Position numbers and translations under genes: made by a program
The notes under the pieces: model-generated
What the model was told of the DNA's origin: nothing
Databases searched by the model: none
Seen by the model: the letters and a program-made list of their open reading frames with translations, nothing else
In this document: in pieces, positions 8,008-17,439 of the stretch
Numbering within the stretch: the stretch's first letter is position 1
Layout: the number at the start of each line of letters is the position of its first letter
NCBI RefSeq assembly: GCF_001544755.2
Contig: NZ_FCOF02000016.1
Coordinates: forward strand, 1-64,000
Length of the DNA: 64,000 nucleotides
Reading direction: 5' to 3'
Source of the DNA: Caballeronia catudaia
GTDB taxonomy: Bacteria; Pseudomonadota; Gammaproteobacteria; Burkholderiales; Burkholderiaceae

Positions 8008-9330
8008 TCATGTGCTTTCTGCCTGCACATACTCGACTTCGCATGGCGCGGCCTTCGGAATCAGCGTCACGACCACTGCGGCGATCACGGCGGGCATCGC
8101 GAACGCATAGAAGTTCCAGTGATGATCGAGGTTCGAGCCGAGCACCCATCCGCCGATCATCGGTCCGAGAATCGATCCGATGCGCCCGAGACCTTGCGCG
8201 GCGCCGATCGCGGAGCCACGGCACGATGCCGGAAAGTATGCGCCGATATAACCGTAGCCGAGCGTCACCGAGCCGATCGAACCGAGGCCCGCGCCGAACA
8301 CCGCGAGCGTGAGCCACACGTAATCCGGCTTCTGGCTCAGCACGAGCATCGAGACCGCACCGATGAGAAAGAACGGCACGAGTACGCGCTTCGGGCCCAG
8401 CCGGTCCGCGAGCCAGGAACCTGTCAGGTTTCCCAGTACGGCGCCGCACTGCATCACCAGCAGAAACTGCAGCGACGATCCGAGCGCATAACCCGACTTG
8501 CGCATTAACTGCGGCAACCACGCGTTGAGGCCATAGACGACGAGTTGCCCGCAGAAGCACATCAGCGCGAACAGAAGCAGCGCCGACCGGAATTCGGGCG
8601 ATGTCAGCAACCTGTACCCCCGCGCGCCCGCAGCCGCGACGCGTGTTCGACGATGCTCCTCTTCATCGCGCGCAACTTCATCGAGATCGATTGCGTAGCG
8701 TGCCGCGAGCGTACGCGCTTCATCGGTGCGGCCGCGGTCCAGCAAATAGCTCACGGATTCAGGAAGGAAGAACCACATGACCGGCAAGATCAGCACATAC
8801 AACGCGCCGTAGCCGTACAGCAGACGCCAGCCGTGACTTTGCAGCGTCGCGATGGCGAGCAGCGCGCATAACATGCCGCCGACCGGATAGCCCGTGAGCG
8901 CGATCGCGCTGTAGAGCTGGCGACGGCTGCGCGGTGCGTATTCGATAGTGAGCGCCACCGACGACGGCACCACGCCGCCGAGCCCGATCCCGGTGACGAA
9001 ACGCGCGATGCCGAGCGCCTGCGGCGAATGCGCAATCGCGCAGAGCAGCGAGCCGAGCGAGAACCACAACACGCCTGCCATGATGAGCTTGCGACGCCCG
9101 ATGCGATCCGAAAGCGGACCCGCGCCGAGCAGGCCCACCATCAGTCCGGCGAGGGTCCAGCTGCCGATCATTCCCGCGCTCGCGGGATTCAGGTTCCAGC
9201 CGGGTTCTTCCAGAAGGCGCGGGATGGTCGCGCCGTAGACGATGAGATCGTAGCCGTCGACCGCGATCGTCAGAAAACACAGCACGACCACGAATAGACT
9301 GCTTCGTGTCGGGGATGAAGAAGGGTTCAC
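8008..9330 (-). CDS. MFS transporter, aromatic acid:H+ symporter (AAHS) type
   Basis: This 440-residue, 12-helix carrier resembles PcaK/BenK/MhpT-type aromatic-acid importers. Helix 1 reads FLTIAVDGYDLIVYGATIP with the DGYD motif of AAHS members. The loop 2-3 signature is GPLSDRIGRRKLIMAG, and ESVSYLLDRGR follows helix 6. It would import an aromatic or related organic acid with protons. The start is GTG at 9330, with AGGAG five bases upstream. A long nested palindrome lies 139-175 bp upstream. It reads the same way as the LysR and CoA transferase genes upstream, so import, activation to a CoA ester and control may form one unit. The substrate is unknown. Confidence 0.88.
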   Translation of the reverse strand: MNPSSSPTRSSLFVVVLCFLTIAVDGYDLIVYGATIPRLLEEPGWNLNPASAGMIGSWTLAGLMVGLLGAGPLSDRIGRRKLIMAGVLWFSLGSLLCAIAHSPQALGIARFVTGIGLGGVVPSSVALTIEYAPRSRRQLYSAIALTGYPVGGMLCALLAIATLQSHGWRLLYGYGALYVLILPVMWFFLPESVSYLLDRGRTDEARTLAARYAIDLDEVARDEEEHRRTRVAAAGARGYRLLTSPEFRSALLLFALMCFCGQLVVYGLNAWLPQLMRKSGYALGSSLQFLLVMQCGAVLGNLTGSWLADRLGPKRVLVPFFLIGAVSMLVLSQKPDYVWLTLAVFGAGLGSIGSVTLGYGYIGAYFPASCRGSAIGAAQGLGRIGSILGPMIGGWVLGSNLDHHWNFYAFAMPAVIAAVVVTLIPKAAPCEVEYVQAEST

Positions 9331-9468
9331 ATCGTCTCCTGTCTGTTTATTTGGATGCCTGATGGCGGACGCTTCGAATGAGCCGCTTCAATATAGGCAG
9401 GCGAAATCAGCCAACCTAGTGATGGTTTTCGAATCGCCTCTTCGATATTCCCGAATTCCGCCACGGCC

Positions 9469-9505
9469 TGTCGATTCGAATGATTCGAATCGACAATTCG
9501 AATCA
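9469..9505. promoter_or_regulatory. two overlapping perfect inverted repeats built on TTCGAA
   Basis: TGTCGATTCGAA (9469-9480), a 3-base spacer and TTCGAATCGACA (9484-9495) form a perfect 12-bp inverted repeat. Overlapping it, TGATTCGAAT (9481-9490) and ATTCGAATCA (9496-9505) form a second. The element is non-coding, between the LysR gene and the MFS gene, 139-175 bp upstream of the MFS start. It is a strong operator candidate for the MFS promoter. Confidence 0.6.
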
Positions 9506-9649
9506 TTGCAATTGCTCGACTGAGATTGCGTGTCCAAGGTGGTTGTTCGATGCGATCGCGCACGCGATCAGGAGAGGCGATGACAGTCGGCGTTCACACA
9601 GTGATGCAGCTCGCACGCGCCGCGCAGGGCACGTTCGAAGACTGCGCGC

Positions 9650-10576
9650 TCACTCGCCGGCCGAAGCCGTGAGTTGCGCGATGAGCGCCCTCGTCGCGGG
9701 CGTCAGCGACACGCCGCGCTTCGTGCCGATGCACAGTTGCCGCTTCGCCCACGGTTCGTCCAGCGCCACTATCGTCAGCGCGGCGAGTTCTTCCTTCGGC
9801 AGCATGCTCTCCGGCTGGATCGTGACGCCGAGCCCGGCCTTGACGAGACTGCGCGCCGCTTCGATGGTCGTCACCGTGTACTTCAGGCGCAGGTCGCGGC
9901 CGAGCGCGGCGGCCGCTTGGCGCAACTGGGTCATCATCGACGTGGTCGGCGAGATGCCGATCAGGTCTTCGTCGAGCAGATCGTGCGTGGTCACGCTGGC
10001 GCGCTCGCCGAGCGGATGTTTCCGCGGCACGATCGCGGCGAGGCGGTCCGTACGGTATTCGACGATATCGAGCCCCTCGTGGTGAACGTCGTTCGTCGCA
10101 TAGAACATCGCGAGATCGGCCTTGCCCGACAGCACGGCGCCGACGACGTTGACGTTGGCATCCTCGTGCAGATCGATATCCACGAGCGGAAAGTCGCGCC
10201 TGAAGTCGGCTATCTCTCTCGCCAGAAAATGAACGATGATCGTGCTCGTCGAACTGATGCCGACCTGCCCGCGGACACCTTCGGTGAATTCGGCGATCTC
10301 CCGGCGCATGACATCGAAATTGGCGAACATAAGACGCACGTGACGCGCGAGTACTTCACCCGCCGGGCTGGGCGTCATGCCACCCGGCATGCGCTCGAAC
10401 AGCGCGATGCCCGCGACTTCCTCGAGCTCCTGGATGCGCCGCGTTGCGGCGGGCGGGGTAATGTTCTCGCGCTGAGCGGCGCGCCGCATCTGCTGCTCCT
10501 CGACGACCGAGAGAAACAGGCGCAGCGTGAACAAATCGACGCGTCGGGTCAGTGTGTGGACGCTCAGTCCGGTCAT
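9650..10576 (-). CDS. LysR-family transcriptional regulator
   Basis: The 308-residue protein has the LysR winged-helix domain at residues 14-75 (LFTLRLFLSVVEEQQMRRAA, PPAATRRIQELEEVAG, LFERMPGGMTPSPAGEVL). A periplasmic-binding-protein-like effector domain follows from about residue 100. Such regulators usually activate a linked operon on binding a pathway metabolite. It lies between the CoA transferase gene (73 bp upstream, same strand) and the MFS gene (downstream), so it probably controls their use of an organic acid. Confidence 0.9.
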   Translation of the reverse strand: MTGLSVHTLTRRVDLFTLRLFLSVVEEQQMRRAAQRENITPPAATRRIQELEEVAGIALFERMPGGMTPSPAGEVLARHVRLMFANFDVMRREIAEFTEGVRGQVGISSTSTIIVHFLAREIADFRRDFPLVDIDLHEDANVNVVGAVLSGKADLAMFYATNDVHHEGLDIVEYRTDRLAAIVPRKHPLGERASVTTHDLLDEDLIGISPTTSMMTQLRQAAAALGRDLRLKYTVTTIEAARSLVKAGLGVTIQPESMLPKEELAALTIVALDEPWAKRQLCIGTKRGVSLTPATRALIAQLTASAGE

Positions 10577-10648
10577 GGGGGCTCCCTGAATAGCTCAGAG
10601 CCTATGCCCGCCCTAATCGGTCGTCAATCGGCATGGAGCCGGACATGT

Positions 10649-11902
10649 TCAGATCGCATGCTGTTCGCGCAGCGCTCCGATCTGCGCTTCGCTCATGCCG
10701 AGCCAGTCGCGCAAGACGTCCTGGCTGTGCTCGCCGAGCAGCGGCGGCAAGTTGCTTTCCGGCTCGGGCACGTCGGACATCTTGATCGGATTGCCCGTGA
10801 CGTGAATGGTGCCCCACACGGGATCGTCGAGTTGCATCAGCATGTTGCGGGCGGCGACGTGCGGGCAGGCAAAAAGATCGGGTACGTCGTTCACTGTCGA
10901 GCATGGCACGCCGCCCGCGCGAAGCAGGCCCAGGGCTTCGTCGCGGCGCTTGCCGTCGAGCCATGCGTCGATATGCGCATTCAGCGCGTTCATGTTCTGT
11001 CGCCGGGATGTGCCACTTTCGAAGCAGGCCTCGCCGACGAGTTCGGGCCGGCCGATGACCTCGCAGAAACGCTTCCAGATGTGCTCACCGATCACCGCTA
11101 TGACGATATAGCCGTCCGCCACCCGATACGTGCCGAAGGGTGCGGTGACCGCGTGTACGCCCGGCGGCGCGACCTGTTTCGTCGCCGAATACATGGTGAC
11201 CGAGATTTCGTTAAGGACGAGCGATGCGTCGACCATCGAGATATCGATCTTCTTGCCGCGGCCGCTGCGTGCCCGATGAAGCAGCGCCAGCATGATGCCC
11301 TGCAGCGCGAGATTGCCACATTGAATATCCGCGAGCGAAAAGCCGAGATAGACCGGACGATCGCCACTGCGTTCAGGGCGATACATGAGGCCGCTCATCG
11401 CCTGGCCGACGATATCGAATGCCGGCAAGTCGCCGTATGGGCTCGGTTGGTTATCGGCGTGCCCGAAACCGGAGATGGCAGCGTAGATGAGCCGTGGATT
11501 GATGCGACTGAGTTCCGCATAACCGAGGCCGAGGCGGTCCATCACGTTCGGCCGCAGGTTTTCCAGCACCACGTCCGCCTCGGCCGCAAGCGACTTGAAC
11601 ACCTGCTTGCCTTCGGGATGCTTGAGATCGAGCGTTACGCTCTTCTTGTTGCGGTTCGCGCGCAGGAACGACAAGCCGCTCGGCCTGCCGTCGACGCCGG
11701 GCTTCGTCGGGCTGGTGCTGCGTGCAAAGTCTCCGCCGTCGGGCGTTTCGATCTTGACGACTTCGGCGCCAGCATCGGCGAGCCACATCGACGCGAACGG
11801 CGCGGCGATGAAGTTTTCGACGGTCAGAACGCGAATGCCCGACAGCGGACGATCCGCTGCTGTCGCTTGCGCGGCGCGCTCGGATTGAACGGCTGCTTCC
11901 AT
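10649..11902 (-). CDS. CaiB/BaiF-family (class III) CoA transferase
   Basis: The 417-residue protein has the Frc/CaiB fold. It contains VLTVENFIAAPFASMWLADA and AEVVKIETPDGGDFAR at the N-terminus, then VTLDLKHPEGKQVF and LENLRPNVMDRLGL. The LPAFDIVGQAMSG segment holds the Asp that forms the aspartyl-CoA anhydride. These enzymes move CoA between carboxylic acids. GGAGACAGAT precedes the ATG. It is the first gene of a minus-strand set with LysR and an aromatic-acid-type importer, and diverges from an SDR gene, so it probably activates the imported acid. Confidence 0.92.
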   Translation of the reverse strand: MEAAVQSERAAQATAADRPLSGIRVLTVENFIAAPFASMWLADAGAEVVKIETPDGGDFARSTSPTKPGVDGRPSGLSFLRANRNKKSVTLDLKHPEGKQVFKSLAAEADVVLENLRPNVMDRLGLGYAELSRINPRLIYAAISGFGHADNQPSPYGDLPAFDIVGQAMSGLMYRPERSGDRPVYLGFSLADIQCGNLALQGIMLALLHRARSGRGKKIDISMVDASLVLNEISVTMYSATKQVAPPGVHAVTAPFGTYRVADGYIVIAVIGEHIWKRFCEVIGRPELVGEACFESGTSRRQNMNALNAHIDAWLDGKRRDEALGLLRAGGVPCSTVNDVPDLFACPHVAARNMLMQLDDPVWGTIHVTGNPIKMSDVPEPESNLPPLLGEHSQDVLRDWLGMSEAQIGALREQHAI

Positions 11903-12146
11903 ATCTGTCTCCTTGCTCTGTCTGTGCTCTTCGACCTGCCTCGAATGCTATCCCCAGCGATCTGTCGTGACGATTGACGGTTCGTGAAAGCGGCGTTGCA
12001 AAGATACGAATGCATTCACTAGGGTCTGTTCACGAAACATCAAGCACACGTTCGAAAAACGGCAATCGCTTTGGATGAGACGCGCGACTAGGATTGATTT
12101 CGGGCTCGCGCGAGCCGACTTGTTAAACCATCGAAGGCGCACAGCA

Positions 12147-12947
12147 ATGAGCAATCTGGAAGGAAAGGTGGCCGTCGTCACCGGCGGCACCGGCGGCATC
12201 GGCAAGGGCGTCGCGTTGCAGCTCGCGGCAGCCGGAGTCACCGTGGTGATCAGCGGGCGCAGCGTTGCAAAAGCCGACGCCGTGCTCGCGGAATTGCGGC
12301 AAACCGGCGCCACCGCTGATTTCATCGCAGGCGACGTGCGATCCAAAGCCGATATGACGGCACTCGCTGAAGAGACCGCGCGCAGATACGGCGGCATCGA
12401 CATCGTCGTCGCGAATGCGGGCGGAAACGACGACGAGGCCCGCTCGCCGCAAGTGCGCGGCCCATTCGCCGAAATCGATCTGGCGCGCGTGGCAGCCGTC
12501 GTCGCTGAGAACACGAGCGCGAAGCTTCTACCGGTTCAGGCGGCACTGCCCTTCATGCGCCCTCGCGGGGGCGGCAGCGTCATCTTCCTGACCTCCGAAG
12601 GCGGCCGCGTGCCGACACCGGGGCAAACCGCCGTGTCGACGTTCGCGGGCGGATTGATCCGCGCAAGCAAGGTGATTGCCAGAGAACTCGCTCGCGACCG
12701 GATACGCGTCAACTGCGTTTGCGTCACGGTCGTGCGCGACAGTCCGTCCTGGGAGGCCGTGTTCGGCGAGGCAAGCAAGGTATCGGATCATCACCGCAAA
12801 CAATACGAAAAGATCGTCGCCGGTTGTCCGCTGGGTGTCGCGGCGCCAACGGATATCGGCCGCGTCGTGGCGTTCCTCGCTTCCGACGAATCGGCTTATC
12901 TCACGGGCGCAACGCTCAGTCCGACCGGCGGCCTCACGATCCATTGA
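12147..12947 (+). CDS. SDR-family protein lacking the catalytic Tyr and Lys
   Basis: The 266-residue protein has a classical SDR layout. It shows the NAD(P) motif TGGTGGIGKG, the NAG motif (VVANAGG), the active-site Ser at residue 150 in LTSEGG, and RIRVNCV with a C-terminal TGATLSPTGG. Thirteen residues after Ser150 the expected Tyr is Val163, and the expected Lys is Ala167 (GQTAVSTFAGG). The YxxxK pair is therefore absent although the fold and cofactor motif remain. It may be a non-catalytic or differently acting SDR. The ATG at 12147 is where homology starts; the ribosome-binding site is weak. It diverges from the CoA transferase gene. Confidence 0.85.
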   Translation: MSNLEGKVAVVTGGTGGIGKGVALQLAAAGVTVVISGRSVAKADAVLAELRQTGATADFIAGDVRSKADMTALAEETARRYGGIDIVVANAGGNDDEARSPQVRGPFAEIDLARVAAVVAENTSAKLLPVQAALPFMRPRGGGSVIFLTSEGGRVPTPGQTAVSTFAGGLIRASKVIARELARDRIRVNCVCVTVVRDSPSWEAVFGEASKVSDHHRKQYEKIVAGCPLGVAAPTDIGRVVAFLASDESAYLTGATLSPTGGLTIH

Positions 12948-13230
12948 TCCGCTCGCAAGAGCTTGAAACCCGTCTCGTTCAAAGGCGGCGCCGCCGTGGC
13001 CTGCGGCACCGGCACGGCGTATGGCGCCCTTTAGCGCCTGAATATCAGCGTACGCGATTCGCTCGCAGTCTACGGCCTGGGTCCTGTAGGACTAAACGTC
13101 GCCTCACGTTCGTCATACTCTGGCGCGGGGAACCCGTGACCTGCGTTGTCTCACGCGCAGCCCTCGAAGCGTACTTTTGGCAGTGCTGCGCCGATAAGAG
13201 AGCGAAGCCGCCGGATCAGTTGTAACGAGT

Positions 13231-14472
13231 TCATGATCTGTCACCGTCGAGACGTACATGTCGGAACGCGGTGAGCAACGCCAAGTCGTAGATGATCTTG
13301 AGCACGCCGCATGCAATCAGCGGTGCTTCGAGCCAACCTAGTCCGATCAAGCCGCCGGCAATAGTCGGGGCAATGGCTGCGGCAAGACTACGCGGAACCG
13401 CTGTCAAACTCGCGGCGGCAGCTCGTTCCGCTGGCGTCACGACGGACATGACATAAGCACTGCGCGTGGGTACGTCGAGTTGCGACAGCGCGCTGCGTAG
13501 TAGCAGCATTAGCAGTGCTAGCGGCAACGAGGGCATGAAAGCTGCCGCGATAAGACACAGGCTCGACGGGATATGGGTGAAGACCATCGTATTCAACAGG
13601 CCAATCTTGCGCGCTAGAGGTGCGGCCGCGAGTTGCGAGCCAGCGCTCAGTAATCCCGTGCAGAAGAAGAACTCCCCGGCCGCGCCGATCGATAGTTCGA
13701 ATCTCGCAATGAGCCACAGCGTTAGCAGCGCATTGACTACCAATCCGCCAGCAAACGCATCCAGACTAAACAGCATTGCGAGGCGCATAACGATCCAGCG
13801 CGAGGGTCCTAGCGAGGTGCGAACGGTGGTTGCAAGTCGTTGACGTGACGGCATGTACAGGTAAAGGATCAGGATCGCAAGGCCCGACAGCGCGTAGATC
13901 ATGAACATGGCCCGCATCGCTGAAAGCGCTAATACTTCGAAATGCGCAGCGATCAAATCGGGGACTCCCGCAAGCAACGCCCCCAGCGCGCCGGATAGCG
14001 CACCGACGAGGCTGTAGCGTGCAAACAATGCTGTACGTGCCTGCGCTTGCGACGCTTCGGCAAGACATGCATGTTCGATCGGTAGAAACAGACTGACATC
14101 GCCCGCGCTGGGATTCATCGTTCCGACGAATGCCACGACGAGCAGAGGCCAAAGCGTCGAGAAGCTGAAAAAGCCGATTCCTGTTGCTCCCATCATCGCG
14201 GCGGCAATCAACAGCAACGACCGGCTCGAATAACGATTGCCTATCATGCCGACGACAATCGTCGCGATCGCGGAACCGAGTAGCGTCGACGTGCTGACGA
14301 GCCCCACCGAGAGCGTCGACATACCAAGCGCGAGGAGGTATGCAGGAAGCAGCACCGCAATGAATCCATCGCAAAAGCCCCGCAGACTTCGCGCCGCGAG
14401 CAGTCGCCATACGCCGGGAGCGACGCCCGCAAGTGCGAATCTCGATGAGAAGCGAATGATGGCTGGAATCAT
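13231..14472 (-). CDS. MFS transporter of the chromate-resistance cluster
   Basis: The 413-residue protein is strongly hydrophobic, with about 12 helices and short loops. The opening LLAARSLRGFCDGFIAVLLP and loop 2-3 GMIGNRYSSRSLLLIAAAMM resemble MFS carriers often encoded next to chrB/chrA genes in Burkholderiales. It follows the superoxide dismutase gene by 39 bp on the same strand. A role in efflux linked to chromate or oxidative stress is inferred from position only; the substrate is unknown. Confidence 0.8.
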   Translation of the reverse strand: MIPAIIRFSSRFALAGVAPGVWRLLAARSLRGFCDGFIAVLLPAYLLALGMSTLSVGLVSTSTLLGSAIATIVVGMIGNRYSSRSLLLIAAAMMGATGIGFFSFSTLWPLLVVAFVGTMNPSAGDVSLFLPIEHACLAEASQAQARTALFARYSLVGALSGALGALLAGVPDLIAAHFEVLALSAMRAMFMIYALSGLAILILYLYMPSRQRLATTVRTSLGPSRWIVMRLAMLFSLDAFAGGLVVNALLTLWLIARFELSIGAAGEFFFCTGLLSAGSQLAAAPLARKIGLLNTMVFTHIPSSLCLIAAAFMPSLPLALLMLLLRSALSQLDVPTRSAYVMSVVTPAERAAAASLTAVPRSLAAAIAPTIAGGLIGLGWLEAPLIACGVLKIIYDLALLTAFRHVRLDGDRS

Positions 14473-14511
14473 CGCAACAACTCCGGCGCGAGCGTGCGCC
14501 GGACAGCACGC

Positions 14512-15243
14512 TTATGCGTTGCGCGCAGGCATGGCCGCGTGGAGCCTCATGGACGCGTTGTCCCAATTCACGATATTGAAAAGTTGATTAACGTACTCGT
14601 TGCGTCGGTTCTGATACGTCAAGTAGTACGCGTGCTCGAAGACATCGAGCACAAGAATCGGTTGTATGCCCCAAGCCGTGAGCTTGTGATGGTTCTCGCA
14701 TTGGAGGATCATGAGCTTGTCCATCGCCGGGTGATAACCCACTACGCCCCAGCCCGAGGCCTCTGTTGCGATGGTGGCAGCGGCAAGCTGCGCTTTGAAC
14801 TTCGCATATGAGCCAAAGTTCTTGTCGATTGCCTTCGCCAATTCGCTCTTTGGTTCTCCGCCTTTGCCCGAAATGCTCGTCCAGTACACGGTATGCAAGA
14901 TGTGGCTCGAAAGCTGGAATGCGAGTTCCTTCTCGTAATGCTTCACGAGCGTGAAGTCATTTGTGTCGCGTGCCTTGGCCAGTGCATCTTCTGCCTTATT
15001 CGCCGCCGTCACCGCGGGCTTGTGGTGAAAGTTGTAATGCAGTTCGACTGTGCGTGCGTCAATGACCGGTTCGAGCGCATCGTAGGCATACGGTAGCGGG
15101 GCGGCAGCATATTTGCCGTCGGCGTCGGTCAGTTTGTCGACATAGCCAGCGCTTTCGGCCGCGTCCGCTGAATGCGTTTTGGCCATGAGCAGACCTGCGC
15201 CGGCAGCAGCGGTGTTATGAAGAAAGGTGCGCCGAGTTGCCAT
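14512..15243 (-). CDS. chrC: Fe/Mn superoxide dismutase with Tat-type signal (ChrC-like)
   Basis: The 243-residue protein is a Fe/Mn-type SOD. Metal-ligand contexts are visible at ELHYNFHHKPAV (first His), LSSHILHTVYW (second His) and LVLDVFEHAYYL (Asp and third His). The N-terminus MATRRTFLHNTAAAGAGLLM is a twin-arginine signal, so the folded metalloenzyme should reach the periplasm. SOD genes of this kind (chrC) accompany chrBA, where superoxide from chromate reduction must be removed. It lies 34 bp after chrA on the same strand. The Fe or Mn preference cannot be told. Confidence 0.88.
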   Translation of the reverse strand: MATRRTFLHNTAAAGAGLLMAKTHSADAAESAGYVDKLTDADGKYAAAPLPYAYDALEPVIDARTVELHYNFHHKPAVTAANKAEDALAKARDTNDFTLVKHYEKELAFQLSSHILHTVYWTSISGKGGEPKSELAKAIDKNFGSYAKFKAQLAAATIATEASGWGVVGYHPAMDKLMILQCENHHKLTAWGIQPILVLDVFEHAYYLTYQNRRNEYVNQLFNIVNWDNASMRLHAAMPARNA

Positions 15244-15277
15244 GATGTCCTCCTAGCTCCGATGCGCGCACCTCCGC

Positions 15278-16462
15278 TCAGTGCGCGTACAGGTGGTGAA
15301 GCGGAAAGACCGCCAGACCGATGAGCGCAGCGGCCGATACGATGACAGGCTCTTGCAGCTTCCTGAAACGCCACAGCAGCAGAACTGTCGCAACGGCGAG
15401 CAGCGCGGTCGGCCAGTCGACGATCGACCGTTTCGCGATCACGATCACCGAGCCCGCGATGGCGCCAACCGCAGCCGCGGTGATGCCATCGACGAACGCT
15501 TTCACGGCAGGACGCCTTCCGTACTTCTTGAAGTACGGCGCCGGGAGCACGGTGAAAAGATAGCAAGGCAGGAACGTGCCGAGCGCGGCGACACAGGCAC
15601 CGGGAAGACCCGCCACAAGATAGCCAATGAATCCAACGGTAATGACGACCGGCCCAGGCGTGATCATCGCGACGGCCACGGCATCGACAAATTGCTTTTC
15701 GTTCAGCCAGTGGTGCTCGGTGACCACGCCGCCGTACAGGAACGGAACGATTGCGAGTCCCGATCCAAAGACGAACGCGCCCGCCTTCGCGAAGAACAGG
15801 CCGATCTGACTGAGCAAGGAAAGATCTATGCCACTCAGCGCACTGCTTAGCGCGGGTGCCTGGGCTGAAACCAGCGCATTCGCACCGCCTTTGCCGAGCC
15901 ACGCGGGCGGCGACCGCCGAAACATGTTCACTAGTCCGCCTGCAATGAACAGCCAGGCGATCTCGGACTCGGTAACAACGGTCACGACGATGAGCACCAG
16001 AAAGATGCCCCACAGGGTCTTGTCCCCGCCGAGCGTCTTATTGGTCAGCTTGTACGCGCTCATCGCGATGATCCCGACGACGGCTGCGCCGACGCCGTAG
16101 AAAACCGCCTGCATCCAGGGCAAGCCGCCGAAATGCATGTACGCCCAGCCGAGCGCCACGACCATGAGAAAGGACGGCAGCACGAAAGCAACGCCGACCG
16201 TCGTCGCGCCGATGACGCGGTAATGCACATACCCAAGGTAGATCGACAGTTGTGCGGCCAACGGTCCCGGCATCATCTGCGCGAGCGCGAGGCCTTCACG
16301 ATAGTCGTCGTCGCTGATCCACCCGCGCCTTTCAACCAAATCCCGGTGCATGAAACCGACGAGCGCAACGGGACCGCCGAAACCGAACGTGCCAAGCTTC
16401 AGCATATACAGCAACAGTTGACCAAGCGAATAGGAAGGCGTGGCGGTCGCCGTCGTGCTCAT
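15278..16462 (-). CDS. chrA: chromate transporter ChrA
   Basis: The 394-residue long-chain ChrA has two homologous halves. The first holds GTFGFGGPVALVGFMHRD, ERRGWISDDDYREGLALAQ and PGPLAAQLSIYLGY. The second repeats the pattern with KAGAFVFGSGLAIVPFLYGG, NEKQFVDAVAVAMITPGPV and ITVGFIGYLVAG. It exports chromate across the inner membrane. Its ATG overlaps the chrB stop (ATGA), so the two are translationally coupled. Confidence 0.95.
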   Translation of the reverse strand: MSTTATATPSYSLGQLLLYMLKLGTFGFGGPVALVGFMHRDLVERRGWISDDDYREGLALAQMMPGPLAAQLSIYLGYVHYRVIGATTVGVAFVLPSFLMVVALGWAYMHFGGLPWMQAVFYGVGAAVVGIIAMSAYKLTNKTLGGDKTLWGIFLVLIVVTVVTESEIAWLFIAGGLVNMFRRSPPAWLGKGGANALVSAQAPALSSALSGIDLSLLSQIGLFFAKAGAFVFGSGLAIVPFLYGGVVTEHHWLNEKQFVDAVAVAMITPGPVVITVGFIGYLVAGLPGACVAALGTFLPCYLFTVLPAPYFKKYGRRPAVKAFVDGITAAAVGAIAGSVIVIAKRSIVDWPTALLAVATVLLLWRFRKLQEPVIVSAAALIGLAVFPLHHLYAH

Positions 16463-17439
16463 GATCGACCTCCTTGGTCCGCGCTTTTCGCGACCGCCGC
16501 AAAATGTGTATACATGGAATCGAGCACGCGGCCTATCTCGTCGAGTAATGCGTCGTCGTCGGCAGTGCGTTCACGAGCGCCCGCCATGATGGCCTCGAAG
16601 CCGATCGCCTCGGGCACGGGAGCGCCGCCAACATCGAGGGCGTGGACCATCGCGGCGAGACGCAGCAACGCGGGGTCGCTCTCAAGCTCGAAGCTCGCCA
16701 TCAAGACCTCGAACGTGACGCGTTCACCTACGTGCGTGAACGCTGCGCCATCGAAGTCAAAACCGAGAGCATTCGGCGGGCAAGCGTCGGGCGATGTAAG
16801 CCAGATGAACCGACTGTCGGGATCAATGAAGCGGCGGATAAGCCATGCGCTCGCCACGCGATCGACCCAGATACGCTGCCGTGTCGCCCATGTGCGGCCT
16901 CGGTAATCCTTCAGCGCAAGCGTTCGGATCTCCCGTTCAGCCGGGTGCGGCTCGCCCGGGGACATCACGGTATCGACGTGCGCCACGAATTCCTGCCAAG
17001 CCACTTCCGCGCGGGTTGCAGCCTCAGTGGGAAAAAAGTCGATCGCAACGATGCTTTCGTAATCCTTGCGCAAGCGCCGCATCAGTCGCCGCAGTTCCGT
17101 TTCGGCCTGCCCGAAGACAATTTTGCGCGCGTCACTTAGGGCGCCGATCAGGGCGTCGTAGTCGTCGGATCGGTCGAACAGGTCGCGAAACTCGGCTTCC
17201 TGCTCTTGATCCAGACTGGGCGCTCGCAGCAGATGCGCCGTGCCGCCGCTCTCGCCGATGGCCGTCGCAAGCTCACGGAGCGCCGTTTCCCGCTCAGCCG
17301 TGAACGGGAGCAAATAAATGCCGTCGCGCAGGACCGCGCAACCCTTTGCTTTGAGCGCACGCCAGAACCGCATGCGCGCGGTGGCGTTCTCCGTAGGCAG
17401 CGTCAGAATCAACAGAGACCAAGTGGAAAGAGCGTTCAT
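16459..17439 (-). CDS. chrB: chromate resistance protein ChrB
   Basis: The 326-residue protein has the ChrB N-terminal domain (MNALSTWSLLILTLPTENAT, RMRFWRALKAKGCAVLRDG) followed by the C-terminal ChrB domain from about residue 180 (RTWATRQRIWVDRVASAWLI, RRFIDPDSRF, LGFDFDGAAFTHVGE, FEVLMASFEL). ChrB acts as a chromate-sensing regulator of chr operons. It is the first gene of the set chrB-chrA-SOD-MFS. No ribosome-binding site precedes the ATG; a -10-like element ends seven bases upstream, so the message may be leaderless. Confidence 0.93.
   Translation of the reverse strand: MNALSTWSLLILTLPTENATARMRFWRALKAKGCAVLRDGIYLLPFTAERETALRELATAIGESGGTAHLLRAPSLDQEQEAEFRDLFDRSDDYDALIGALSDARKIVFGQAETELRRLMRRLRKDYESIVAIDFFPTEAATRAEVAWQEFVAHVDTVMSPGEPHPAEREIRTLALKDYRGRTWATRQRIWVDRVASAWLIRRFIDPDSRFIWLTSPDACPPNALGFDFDGAAFTHVGERVTFEVLMASFELESDPALLRLAAMVHALDVGGAPVPEAIGFEAIMAGARERTADDDALLDEIGRVLDSMYTHFAAVAKSADQGGRS

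Noticed and set aside
9674-11977. A 767-codon open frame on the plus strand
   Set aside because: It is antisense to the LysR and CoA transferase genes. It is Arg/His/Asp-rich and lacks any family motif, as expected for a shadow frame in GC-rich DNA.
15519-15538. CCGTACTTC-TT-GAAGTACGG inverted repeat resembling the AAGTACGG sites of the first 5 kb
   Set aside because: It lies inside chrA and encodes the YFKKYG stretch, so the symmetry is explained by codons.
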